64,000 bases of DNA from the NCBI RefSeq assembly GCF_964204645.1, contig NC_134030.1, positions 6,012,278 through 6,076,277 on the forward strand. The letters are read 5' to 3'. Shown here piece by piece: positions 13,175-24,582 of this stretch. Positions within the stretch are counted from its first letter, which is position 1, and each line of letters starts with the position of its first letter. Origin of the DNA: Tubulanus polymorphus (taxonomy: Eukaryota > Nemertea > Palaeonemertea > Tubulaniformes > Tubulanidae). A program made the translations under genes and the position numbers. The notes below the pieces were generated by a model. That model ran no database searches and had not been told where the DNA came from. It saw only the letters and a list, made by a program, of their open reading frames with translations.

Positions 13175-14162
13175 ATGAATATTGTAAACGTTTTGTCTTT
13201 ACTTGTTGGTAGGTATGAAATTCATGGAGTTACATTGGTGAATTACTATATAACTTAGAAATATCTGAATGTCATTGATTCCAGTTTTATTCGAGGGTGC
13301 TGCGGCGGCGTCAGTTCTTCTGTATGGTCCTGACAGTGCTGACACAGATGATGCTCCTAGCGCCGTCACCTGTCCTTCCAATATGAAGGTTTACATTTGT
13401 TCATGTCACGGCAATTCTTGCTGCGACGGTACACACATATCCCCAGATGGACAGACTTGTACAGCATTCAACAGCGATGGATGCCCATCGACTAAGGTAT
13501 ATGTATTTAGTTTTGGATAGTAACATGACATACTCGTTCGAGGTGGATTTAGAGGGGCTCAGGGGCCGGGCTCCCCATGTTGTTTGTTGTGTCAAGATAT
13601 CGCATGGTAATTTTGTTTCAGTAGCACCCTAGAAAATGGTCAATTTAAGGCCCTTTATACGCTTCGCACCTTTGGCGCACGTGTTCGTGTACTATAATGG
13701 TCCAATATTCTAAATTCCGGGATCCGCCCCGCTCGTTTTCCAGAAAAAAGTTAAGATTTTACCTCGAATTTCAGGCGGTAACTCGGTGTGTAACAATCGA
13801 TGCCGGCAACGATTACCGTGTCGTAAGTAGTGGATTGCAAATGCATCAACAGAGCATATCTGTTCAGTGTCCAAATGGGTTAAAACCGGAGGAATGTACA
13901 AAGAACCTGCCGTATGTAGCATTTTCACAACATTCAATTGAATTATTTCAACCTTACATTTCATTTATATATGTCTAATGCAATTTGCTGCAGCATAGAT
14001 TTATGTACTTTCAGATGGAGTCATGAGTATCGAGGCGTGCTCTCAAGGAAAAAGGCAGTAAGGAAAACTTACGGAGGGTGTTCCATCTATTCTTATGTGT
14101 GTAGGAATACTGGTTGTGAGATACAAGCGGTATGTTTTAAACACGCCCCCGAACTTTGGTAA
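13175..14162 (+). CDS. Cysteine-rich secreted protein, array gene 1 (intact)
   Basis: A noncoding exon ends at 13067. Exon 2 starts at 13157 with ATG at 13175. Coding pieces 13175-13208, 13285-13496, 13775-13911 and 14015-14162 join with phases 1, 0 and 2, giving 176 residues. MNIVNVLSLLV plus VLFEGAAAA forms a signal peptide split by the first coding intron. The mature part has 14 cysteines: seven in exon 3 (CPSNMKVYICSC, loop HGNS, CCDG), three in exon 4 and four in exon 5. CP-x7-C spacing occurs twice, suggesting two related modules. AATAAA is at 14191. The apparent start MSLIPVL just before exon 3 is the intron end, not a real start. No described family is recognised; a distant likeness to PCSK9 V-domain modules is possible. 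Confidence 0.82.
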
Positions 14163-14999
14163 ATCTTATGTAACATGCCAAACATGAATGAATAAAATTA
14201 TCTCTTAAAGAATGATTAGATTTTTCTATTCTTTTTAATTGGTTTTCATACGATGTAGTGGATAGCGTCAGATGATGTAATCCATCTGTCAGTTTCACGT
14301 TGTCGTGGATTTTATGATTCGAATGATGAAATTGATTCGAGGTACTGATATGTATACGAATGAGTGGGAATCATTATGACCTCAATAACATATTGTATGG
14401 ACTCGATAAATTCAGTAATTTCTCGATACCATCTGCTAATTGTAGTGAGACTGAGGCTGGTTTTCTTAGTTCATTCTATGAAACGTTATATACTGTTCAG
14501 CCTCAATCGTTTATTAACTGAATAAAATTTTGAATGTGAATTTTAATTTTAATTCTATCATTGTAACCATATTACGATATTCTCGGAGATGTCTTCCATA
14601 TTCATTTTATTACGAGGGTACTTTGCTAGGACAGTAGAGTCTCCATTCTGAAAATCATTGAACAAGAATTTTGACTATACTTATGCATAGATGGCGACGA
14701 ACAAATATTGACGTGTCCCGAATCAGCCACCATAATCGGCAGATAGTTTGTCAACAAAATGGCGACCCTTGTCTGAAAAACAAAAAATTCGCAGTTAGTC
14801 AACTCCGGCCGTAAACTGGTTACCGTACCGAGCTCTACCTTCAGTTGGCTATTTTGACTATGCAGGATATGAGCCATCCACGTTCCCCTCAGTCTCGACC
14901 CGTTAGAGTCTCGACCCGACCGTACAATAGCGCCACCGCAGTAGATCATTTTAAGTAAAACACTATAGCGAGTGTTGGATTCGCCTTTTTTCGCATGTA

Positions 15000-16140
15000 A
15001 AGAGTTAAAAAACGAGAACAGAACTTCAGCTGAGAGAACTAAACGATCCGATGGACTTAACATCGTTTTATTCAGTTTTAGAATTATCTCCACAATGTGC
15101 TAGCAGTAATTTGCGGATTTACTGTATTGCGTGAGTGAGGGAAGTCTTTTTCTAATCTGAATTCTGAAAAAATGGTAAGCTTTCTATAATAAAATGTTGG
15201 CAATGTATGGATTAACAAACTGAAGTCCAGAGTGTATACATAAATGAATAAGTGAATTTTTAAAAAAAGAAACATTATTTTGCATGACTGGATATCCGAT
15301 GTCTTTTATTACTTTTTTGTCCGATGGGCAAGAGGGAGGGGGTTAGGATTGTAGACATTCAGTGGACAAGGGGGGGAAATTTTGCTATTTTGTGTGGACA
15401 ACTTTTATGGACAGCCCCTAAGAAATCAGATGGATAAAATAAAATGGATTAAGTCAGACGCGCTAGTAGAAGAATATACTCTGGCAATGCTATTTAAATT
15501 TGGAGTCAGATGATAGATATATCTATATGAATTGATCAAAACGTAATCAGAGAGTGACTGAGTGCGCTCACTTCCAAACTATACTTACGTAACAGGTCCA
15601 GCAGCAATAAGCACCATTTCATCAGCAGCTGATTTTCGAGTAAGATCGATTTAACTGAAACTGAATTCAAGTGGAGAAATTCAATACCACAGAAATATTT
15701 TAAGCTTATCTTGCTTCGGATTGCAATGACTAGATCCGAGTACAGATCTTTTCCATGCACAAGTTTTTTTGTAATTTTTCGAATTATTTTTCTTTTCCAT
15801 CTGAGAATTCTGTTATTTACTCATTTCTCTGTGCGTAATATGAAAAAGGTCAATCGGTTGATTCTGGTAGATTGAATGATGCTTTGCGTCCTGTTTGTGG
15901 CTTCAAGCCTAAAAGCAAACGACGAATTTCATGTACGTGTTATTGTGACTAAAAATTCAATTAGGTGTTAAGATCATGACCAAAACGATTAGTTTTAAAA
16001 AGTTAAGGGGCTTATTAAAGATATATTGAAAACGTATTTTGCTTGCCTACATAGGTCCTATTATGTCCGACCTGATATCTTCAATATTCAATCAATTTAT
16101 GAAGGAATAATTCACGTATATTGAAAACTAGGTTTGAAAT
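15000..16140 (+). pseudogene. Internally deleted IgSF-B flank and intron remnants
   Basis: Positions 15005-15930 match the IgSF-B upstream region about 5815-6790. The stretch 15948-15985 matches IgSF-B intron 1 near 7392-7430. About 16030-16100 matches its 3' flank near 11520-11590. All coding exons between are missing, so an IgSF-B copy was duplicated and then largely deleted, leaving a scar just before cysteine-rich copy 2. Confidence 0.55.
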
Positions 16141-16203
16141 TCATGGGGTTGCATTGGTGAATTACTAAATAACTTAGAAATATCGGAATGTCATTGATTC
16201 CAG

Positions 16204-16993
16204 TTTTATTCGAGGGTGCTGCGGTGGCGTCAGTTCTTCTGTATGGTCCTCACAGTGCTGACACAGATGATGCTCCTAGCACCGCCATCTGTCCTTCGAA
16301 TATGAAGGTTTACTTTTGTGCATGTGCCAATGATAGATGCTGCGACGGTACACGAATATCCCCGGATGGACAGTCTTGTACAGCGTTCAACAGTTACGGA
16401 TGCCCTTCGACTAAGGTATGTGTATTTCGGATAGAATCATAGCATTACTAGGATTTAGAGGGCTCCACGTTTGTTGCCAAGATATCGCATGGTAATTTGG
16501 TGCCAGAAAATGGTCAATTTTAGGCCCAAATACGCTTCCCCAGAATTTTAAGATCCTGGATGATCCACCCTGCTCGTTTTTCAAAAAAAAAATTAAAAAG
16601 TTACCTCGAATTTCAGGCAGTAACTCGGTGTGTAACAATCGATGCCGGCAATGATTACCGTGTCGTTATTAGTGGAGTGCGAATGCATCAAAAAAGAAAA
16701 ATACATTCGGTGTCCAGTTTGGTTTAGACCGGGTGAATGTACAAACAACCTGCCGTATGAAGCATTTTTACAACATTCAATCGCATTATTTCAACCTACA
16801 AAAATTTCAATACAATTAACTGCAGCAAAGATTTATGTATTTTCAGATGGAATCATATGTATCGAGGCACGCTCTAAAAGAATAAAATGTAACGAAGACT
16901 TACGGAGGACGTACCATCTATTCTTATGTGTGTTCGAATACTAGATGTGAGATACAAGCGGCATGTTTTAAACACGCCCCCAGACTTTGGTAA
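16204..16993 (+). pseudogene. Cysteine-rich family copy 2 (pseudogene)
   Basis: Exon 3 (16204-16415) is intact with all seven cysteines. Exon 4 (16617-16754) is one base longer than in the other copies; an insertion in the A-rich run after the RMHQ segment shifts the frame to an early stop. Exon 5 (16847-16993) has an in-frame TAA about ten codons in and is one base short. The noncoding exon, signal-peptide exon and upstream motif block are gone, removed with the adjacent IgSF-B remnant. Splice sites and the CxC/CC loop (ANDR) are still clear. Confidence 0.8.
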
Positions 16994-16999
16994 ATCCTA

Positions 17000-19560
17000 T
17001 GTGATATGCCAATTATTAATGAATAAAATCATCTCTTAAAGAATAATTAGAGTTTTTAAATCTCTTTTTATTTATTTGTATACGATCTTGTGGATCGATA
17101 TTTTTGTAATTGCGTCAGATGATGTTATCATCCGTCAGTTTTACGTTGTCGTGGATTTTATGATTCGAATGATGAAATCAATACGAGCTACTGATATTCA
17201 TACGTATGACATCTACAAATGAGTGGGGATCATTATTCGTTTTATTACGAGGGTATCTCGAATGATGCTTTGCGTCCTGTTTGTCTGATATATTTTTTGG
17301 AACAGATCAAGATATTGGTTTATTTGTTACTTGTAATATTTATGTTTTTCTTTCAATTTCATTGCACTTCATTTTCTTGTGTTCTTTACAGGATATCCCG
17401 AAAAACTTTTTAAATTCAAATTGTAAAACAATGAAGAATGAAATTGAAAAATAAGAAAAACTAGAAATCCCTGTACGTCGTCACAGTCCCTGACCCAGTC
17501 CAACTGTTCCAGACTCAACTTCCACAGTTCCCGGTTCAGTACTTTTAGCCTATGATTATGTTTTTCACTCTTTTAACACGAGTCAACTAAACTTTGAAGG
17601 GGAAACTGGATCTATTAACTGTAGTTTTTAAACTCTATGGAATACTCAGAAAGACATTTTCCATCCGCCAAATATATATATTACAACGATCAAATTCTCT
17701 TTAGAGACTTTTGATCTAGACAGTGGCAGTAAACAAGACTTGTCCTACAGACCTCATCTTGCAATATGCATGAAAACAAATTCATGGCGTAATAATTACC
17801 TCAGAAACATCTGCAATATTTATCGAAAAAAATTATACTAACTTCTCAAAAGATACCTGGTACTTGATGTTATTTCACACTCGTAAAAACAGTGTATATA
17901 TTAAATAGACAAACTTCATAGCAACCACTCGAGAGATTGAATGATCAGTTTATTTTTGTGAGTATTTTGGAGAATAAGATAAGTGTCATTGATGTATTTA
18001 TGGGACTGTTGAGTAGCTTAATATGAATCTGGATGTGAATGAATCCAATTTGTTGATAGAAATGATCTAGCCTCAGCTTCTAATGATGATTATAATGTAG
18101 CCTAGTATATTAGTTTAGTGCATTGGTTTCAGTAGAGAAATGACCAGCAGTATTTTGTTTCAGTTATCTATTGTTTTGTTACACTATCATCGAGTGCTGC
18201 CTCCTATGGTGGTTTAAATCAGACTTCAAGGATGTAGTGATACATTTCAAATTCTCATCAGCAGTTCAAATACTGACAAATGGATTTGTCATCAGCAATA
18301 ACCTTACCCATTTTTGGTAAGCTAAGTGCCTCTAGATTGCATCAGCCCACATTTAGAACTTTAAAATATTAGTATTTATCAAACTATAGTAAAAGTAAAT
18401 TATTAACTTCATCAGGTTTCAGTTGGTTGGAGTGTTGAATTGTTTATTTCTAATTTAGATTAGTTTCGAGGGTTTAATTCTAGATTTAGAATGAAACTAT
18501 TTTTTCCTGAGTAGTTTCAGGAAATTGGGAAGTAATTCAGATTGGAATTTCCTGTTGTTGAATTTTGAGAACTCATGATCGAGAGAAGAGGACAATAACT
18601 AACTGTCCTCTCTCTTAAAAGTTGATTTTTCATTCAATTTATAAAAGCTTTAAATCTCGCATTGGATCAGAAATAATTAGCGATTGCTCATTGCTAATGT
18701 ATGAGGAGTTACTGCTTATTTAACTGTTGTGGAAGCGTAAATAGTTTACGGAAGATACAGATATGGAAGTGCGATTCGTTCAATCAGGAAGCGATTTGTA
18801 CTATTTGTAAAACTACAAATAAAACAGAGTACTGCAACTTGCGGAATTTTAGTATTCATTTTTCTCTGCGAGAAGAATGTAAAATTTGTATCGACCAAAC
18901 GCATTGAGTTCGAATTGTTTAAATTCGAGAGTTGAAAGTATTTAAACGGATTGATGTACCGAAAATTATGGTGATATTCTGGAATTGTATTTAAACTAAT
19001 TTTATTTCGGCAATGTATATGGATTGGTAAGCGACGTGGTTTGGTTTATTTCTTGTGTATTGGCTGTTGAGAATGATTTGGTAACTTTGTAATCGTGATG
19101 CAGGTGGAAAATTGGAAAGTGAATTTATTGTGTGAAGTGAAAAACTGACTGACAATATCGAATTTTGATGAAGTAGCGGTAAAGAAAACTGTGATTAATA
19201 AACATTTATTGGCCAATAAGTTATCGTTGATTGGTGTAAATTGGGAACGGACAACCAACATGCGTGTCGTATAAAATCTTTTTAGGAAAACTATCTAATA
19301 CAAATCAATAATAAGTCAGTGAGCTCACTTAATTGAATTTAGGCAATACTTGGTCCAAATAATATTGATTATATTATCTTGTAACTGTATACTCATTTTT
19401 ATTTCTCTCTGATATTTGTTCCCAAACCTACCGTGCCGATTTTGGTTTCCTTTTAATTCTGTGTAGCAAGTGGGTATTTTACAATTATATCTCTCAATCT
19501 GCCACATGTATACGATATTTGATACGAACGACAGTAACATTGATGGAGTAAAGAATTCGA
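17000..19560. other. Interval with no supported gene
   Basis: The first part (to about 17300) is the 3' flank shared with other array genes. A short piece near 17658-17715 (CAAATATATATATTACAACG region) recurs at about 19572-19615. The short ORFs here have no family features, and I find no RNA gene or clear transposon ends. Confidence 0.4.
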
Positions 19561-19616
19561 TTCGTTTGCCCTCCACCAAATATATATAACAACGATCAAA
19601 TGGTCTTTAGAGACTT

Positions 19617-19703
19617 AAGCCGGGCGCACACTAGGCGATTTCTCGGCGATTTTGTCGCTTGCGACGAAAATCGCTGAGAAATCGCCTAGTGTGCGCCCGG
19701 CTT
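19617..19703. mobile_element. Near-perfect palindromic MITE
   Basis: AAGCCGGGCGCACACTAGGC opens one arm and its complement closes the other; the arms are about 40 bp with only one or two mismatches around a tiny loop. It sits inside a fragment of the IgSF-B unit and is bordered by TTA-like bases, suggesting a Harbinger-type or similar foldback element. Confidence 0.6.
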
Positions 19704-19732
19704 TAGGACTTGCCCTACACACATTATCATCA

Positions 19733-20520
19733 AGAAACGAAAACTACCGTAATCGTGACCGTGTCCATGATCGTCGTCTCCTGTTCCATCGGTATGTGCG
19801 TATTGACGGCGATATTGATGAAGACAGAAAAAAGAAAGAAACATCATCCACCACCGCTAAATGTGGACAGCGCTGTTGAAAATGGATGTCGTATGGATGT
19901 ATTTGTTTGTGTAAGAAAAACCAGAAAATAGTTCAACGAGAGACTTATCTCTTAAACACTGATAAAGAAAACATTACTGAATAACTTTAGAAGTAAAACC
20001 TATAAAATCGAATGCAATATTTTATTTTAAGGATGGTAAGAAGTGAAATAACAGTTCAATATCATAGTTAGCATTAAATATCTATATCCGAAATTGTATT
20101 GTATTTCTTTTTCGCGTGGTTTTCTTGATTTGTATGATCATTTATCTACCATTGTTCTATCATGAGGTATAAGAAATATCACAAATTGATACATGCGAAC
20201 GGTCTCATTACAAGAGGAAATAAACGACTTCAAGAATAATAACAGGAAGTACCACCGCAGAATGCTGGTATGTATATATAGCGATATGACGTATATAATC
20301 TTTAGTTTTTCCGGTGATTTCTCCTCGTATTCGCAGGGAAGTTTCTTGGTCCAGCGTTGGTCCATAAGGTGGTATTTGAAGATAAGAGAAAAGCTTATTT
20401 TATTAAAAGCGTATTTTGCTTGCCTACCCTATCAGGTCAGAACTGATATCATCATTTTTCAATCAACTAATATAGTATTAGTTCATATATCATGAAATTT
20501 CACACAATACAGACAAATTA
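19733..20520 (+). pseudogene. IgSF-B membrane exon and 3' flank relic
   Basis: Positions 19733-19885 closely match IgSF-B exon 8 from GTKTTVIVTVS through the membrane segment to HHPPPLNVDSAV, with few substitutions. The following 600 bases match the IgSF-B 3' flank (about 10975-11640). Upstream exons are absent. It lies just before cysteine-rich gene 3, as IgSF-B lies before gene 1. Confidence 0.75.
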
Positions 20521-20573
20521 CACACTTCAACGGTTAAGATGATTTAGCCCTTAACGAACGAATATGTGTAATG

Positions 20574-20622
20574 TGAGCAGGAGTTTTTTTTTGGTCTTAT
20601 GATACTCGAAACTATTTTCATA
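20574..20622 (+). promoter_or_regulatory. Upstream motif block of gene 3 (degraded)
   Basis: GAGCAGGAGT (a weakened E-box) is followed by ACTCGAAACTATTTTCA; only part of the IRF-like core remains. Confidence 0.4.
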
Positions 20623-20916
20623 ATTCAATTTCAATTCATTCATCATAAATCCAAAGTATTAGATCAGATACACCTGCCTACACTTGACAATATTGTTCCT
20701 AGACATCTCAATGGGTATTAATTCACGAATCATCATTGATATTCATTGTACTTTCGTCGGTGAGTGTTTTAGTTCTGATCGACCTGTCATTCTACAACCA
20801 GTTAGTCAGGTAATCTTCCTTCATATGGTAAGTAATAAATAGATGAATATATTCATAGTGAACCATTCATTTATGCCAGTCATTGATATTGATTTCAGCT
20901 GATTATTCAAGTCAAG

Positions 20917-21985
20917 ATGAATGTTGTAATTGTTTTGGCTTTACTTTTCGGTAGGTTTGAAATTCATTGGTTTGCATTGATGAATTACTAACTAAATAAC
21001 GTAGAAATATCTGAATGTCTTTGATTTTAGTTCTATTCGATGGTGCTGCGGCGGGGTTAATTAAAATGTTTGGTCCTTACAGTGCTAATAGAGATGATGC
21101 TCCTAGCACCGCCATGTGTCCTTTCAATAGGAAGGTTTACTCATGTAAATGTGACAACGATTGCTGCGACGGCACACATATATCCCCGTATGGGCAGTTG
21201 TGTACAGCATTCAATGGTCACGGATGTCCGTCGACTAGGGTATGTGTATTTTGGATAGTATCATGGTATACTCGTGAAGGGGCGGATTTAGAGGGAGACC
21301 GAGCTCCCTATCTTTACCAAGCAAATATTCCCCTATTTTTTGCGAATATAACATTATTGCATGGTATTTTGTTCCAGAATCACTCTAGATGCTGAGAAAC
21401 TTGTCAAATGTTTCAAATTTTCTTGGGGAGGATATGCGCCCTCTCCCTTCATAGGCTCCGCACATTTGTGTACAAATGTATATACAACAACGCTTAGGAA
21501 TTTTTGGCCCCTATTCTAAATTCCGGGATACGCTTTTGCCCGTTTTCCTGAAAAAAAAAACATTAAAATGTTACCTCGAATTTCAGGCAGTAGCTGAGTG
21601 TGTAACAATTGAAGCCGGCAATGATTACCGTGTCGTCAGTAGTGGAATGAGAATGCATACACAAAAAATATACGTTCCGTGCCCAAATGGGTTCTTGCCG
21701 GATCAATGTACGAAGAACCTACCGTATGTGACATTTCATTGAATAATTTCAACCTATTCAGATTTTATCCATGTACCATACAATTTATTGTAAAAGTACA
21801 TTCTATGATCTTTTTTTAGATGGAATCAACTGGATCAAGACCAGTTTCCATGGTACAGGAAGCACGTAACGATACTTGCACGCCCGATTTACGGCAGTAG
21901 CGGATGTAACATTAATTCCGGTATGTGTTTGAAGTATGGATGTGAGATACAAGCGGTATGTTTTAAACACTATCCCAAAATTTGA
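20917..21985 (+). CDS. Cysteine-rich secreted protein, array gene 3 (intact, long exon 5)
   Basis: The noncoding exon ends at 20809. Coding pieces 20917-20950, 21031-21239, 21587-21723 and 21820-21985 join in phases 1, 0 and 2, giving 181 residues. The signal peptide starts MNVVIVLALLF. Exon 3 has the shorter three-residue loop (DND) between CxC and CC, and GLIKMFGPYSANRDDAP follows the signal. Exon 5 carries an extra stretch (DQDQFPWYRKH) absent from genes 1, 4 and 7, placing it with gene 6 in a long-exon-5 subtype. It ends in TGA at the position where most copies have TGG-TAA. All 14 cysteines are kept. Function unknown. Confidence 0.8.
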
Positions 21986-22239
21986 TAAATCTTATGTAAC
22001 ATGCCAAACATGAATGAATAAAATTATCTATCAATTAAAAAGTAATTAGATTTTTCTATTCTTTTTTGATCGATTTATATACGAGGTAGTGGATCCGCCA
22101 GATGATGATATCATTCGTCAGTTTCTAGTTGTCTTAGATTTTATGATTAGAATGATGAGATTCAGACGAGCTACTAATATTTACACGAATGACATCTACG
22201 AATGAGTGGCGATCATCACGATTGGTAGAACACTAAATC

Positions 22240-23000
22240 CGTGTTGACGCGATGTAGAGAGAAACCCACCAGGATAATAAAAAGTCCGAAAATGTAACTT
22301 CGAGATAGTAGTTTATTTCAACGTTTCGACTTTATCCTAATAGTCTTCAGGAATAATCTTCAGGATCATGTGACCTCCCTGAGTAACATACTGTGTGGAC
22401 TCGATACACGCTCAGTGATTTCTCAGTACCGGCATTTGCTAGTTGAAGTGAGACTGGGGCTGTTACCATAGGTTCATTCTATACCGATATAACCATATAA
22501 TATTAGACGAGCAGATACACAATATCCGTGTATGATGATAACGAGAGAAATCCCACAATAACGAAGCCAAGATTGAAAAATTCTATATCAGAATGATTAT
22601 ATTTGAGGAGTGACGTTTCGGCTTACAACTGTTAGCCATCATCAGGCGTACAGAGATAAAATAAAATAACAGGATATTTATACAAGAATATAACAAATGA
22701 TTAAGATTAAAGGATTAAGATTAAAGTTATTAAACAACAAAAACCGGAACACTAAGGAAGAAAAGAAAGAAGGCAAACGACGAACTATAGAGGATGCAGT
22801 GCGAGATTAAAGTTATCTAAAAGCAAAGCCCAGGGAGGGAGTGAGTGAGTGGAAACGGAGGAAAACAAGCTAACAGGATTAGAATAATGGTGTTACAAGT
22901 GAAGCGAGAAATTTAGACATCAAAATATTGTGAGGAGAAAAACCGTTATTCAAATTAACACATTTATCCATATTTCAATAATAAGGACAGCCAGGCCCTA
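22240..23000. repeat. Penelope-like repeat fragments with hammerhead-like motif (copy A)
   Basis: At 22612-22645 the minus strand reads CTGATGA, a stem GGCTAAC...GTAAGCC, then GAAACGTC. A degenerate version lies at about 22320-22360. About 22400-23000 is repeated at about 29560-30200 in the second segmental copy. No ORF for a reverse transcriptase is seen, so these are terminal fragments at most. Confidence 0.45.
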
Positions 23001-23904
23001 GTTGGACAGCCATTTCTTCCTTGGCCATTCTTTCCTGGCCAGTTTTTCCTTGGCCTTTTTCCCTACATTCAACGAGCACATCTAAAGAGTTGTTTTTCTC
23101 TGTCGTTGATGAATAACGATAGTTAACCATAGCATCACGATGAATAACGATAGTTTTTCACATTTGTTTCTTTGCATTTTGCGATGTTTATCAACTGAGA
23201 GCAGGATGTTGTTTGCTTGAATTGGGTATGATTAAGATTATCATCAATAGGCCGGAGATGTCTACACAAGGATTCTAGTTCCCACAGGAGATCTTAGCCA
23301 AATTTGGCCCGTGCCTAATTAGAGAGCGCGTTCACACGCAAACCATTCACTCGATACTAAACATTGCTCAAACAAAGCGAAGTGGATCATTTCGGTGCTA
23401 GTTGCAATTCAAACGCAATCATTTGCCTGGTGCTAAAATTAGGCTCGGGCCTGGTCCGACGCTTTTGGTCGAGCCAAATTTGGCCCGGGCCAAAAATGCT
23501 TGTGTGATCGCGGTTGATCGGTTGATCGGTTGATTAGTAATTGTCCAAGCTATACTCTTATTTTCAGTCAAATATATCCATATGAAGATACTCAATTCAT
23601 TCCAATCAATCGGATGTGTCAAAATATTTCGTATTAAATGTAAAAATATATGCTCTTTGGTGTCTATGGTGGACCATGGACGTATAATCTCTCGTTTATA
23701 GTTTGTACGGCCCTAGTCTTTGAAATACATTCCACGAGTTTGAGAAACATATATTATAATTATCGGTATAATTATAACATTCATTATAATTCATCGAGCA
23801 CATACCTGGCATTTTGTACAGTATTGTTGTACGAGAATAAAACGACATTAGTACATATTCACGATTCTTGTTGATATTTTTCATTAGCCTATCTATGTTT
23901 ATGG

Positions 23905-24100
23905 CAACAATTCCACTGGTGATGCTTTTCAATCGAAAATAGAGGGCTCTCATAAGATTCATCACCATCAGGGAAGGACTGGACGTGTAAGCCATTAATC
24001 TGACAATTTTAAGCAGAAGAGATGAAATTCGTTTAACTCGTTGAAGAAAGAGTCCGAGCCATGATTCAATATCTTCCGTACGTTCCCGTCAACACGCATT
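23905..24100 (+). pseudogene. IgSF-B FN3-exon fragment (unit of gene 4)
   Basis: About 24044-24095 matches the end of IgSF-B exon 6 (GAAAGAGTCCGAGCCA, CTTCCGTACGTTC), preceded by the same flank as at 12490-12620. It is noncoding and is repeated at about 40785-40836. Confidence 0.6.
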
Positions 24101-24280
24101 GTTTGATAAAGTGTATGATATTCTTATTGAAGTCAAATGAATGGATATGTGTTAAGCTCGTGGCAGAAATATAAAATTTTCGTACTAAAATCAATTTGAC
24201 ATATGCATGTTTTGTGTGAATATATTTGCGTATATTGCAGATGTAGTTGAGAACGAACGAACGAATAGGACTACTAAATG

Positions 24281-24332
24281 TGAGCAGGTGTTTTTTGTCT
24301 AATGAAAACCGAGACTATTTTCAATAGATCAA
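24281..24332 (+). promoter_or_regulatory. Upstream motif block of gene 4
   Basis: GAGCAGGTGTTTTTTG then GAAAACCGAGACTATTTTCA. The E-box is intact, but the IRF-like core is altered (CGAGAC). Gene 7 shares the same change, as expected for recent duplicates. Confidence 0.45.
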
Positions 24333-24582
24333 ATATACACTTACTCAACACTGAATAAACATTCAACATTTCTGGGCATTTCAATAGGTTTTTATCGACA
24401 ATTAATCAATTAATTTAGCGTTATATTCATTGAACGTATATCGATGAATGTTTTAGTTCTGATCAACTCAACAACGAGTCAGGTAATCTTCCTGCCTATG
24501 ATAAGTAAAAGATCTGAATACATTTATAAAATTCATTTACGCAAGTCATCTATATTAATTTCAGCTGATTATTCAACTCAAG

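Noticed and set aside
13269-13520. Apparent genes starting MSLIPVLFEG (also at 16188, 21015, 24680, 28327, 41421, 45935)
   Set aside because: The ATG lies in the intron just before the exon 3 acceptor. A better start with a signal peptide exists in the upstream exon, in matching phase.
22540-23000. Complete Penelope-like element
   Set aside because: No reverse transcriptase or GIY-YIG coding sequence nearby; only terminal-type repeats can be supported.
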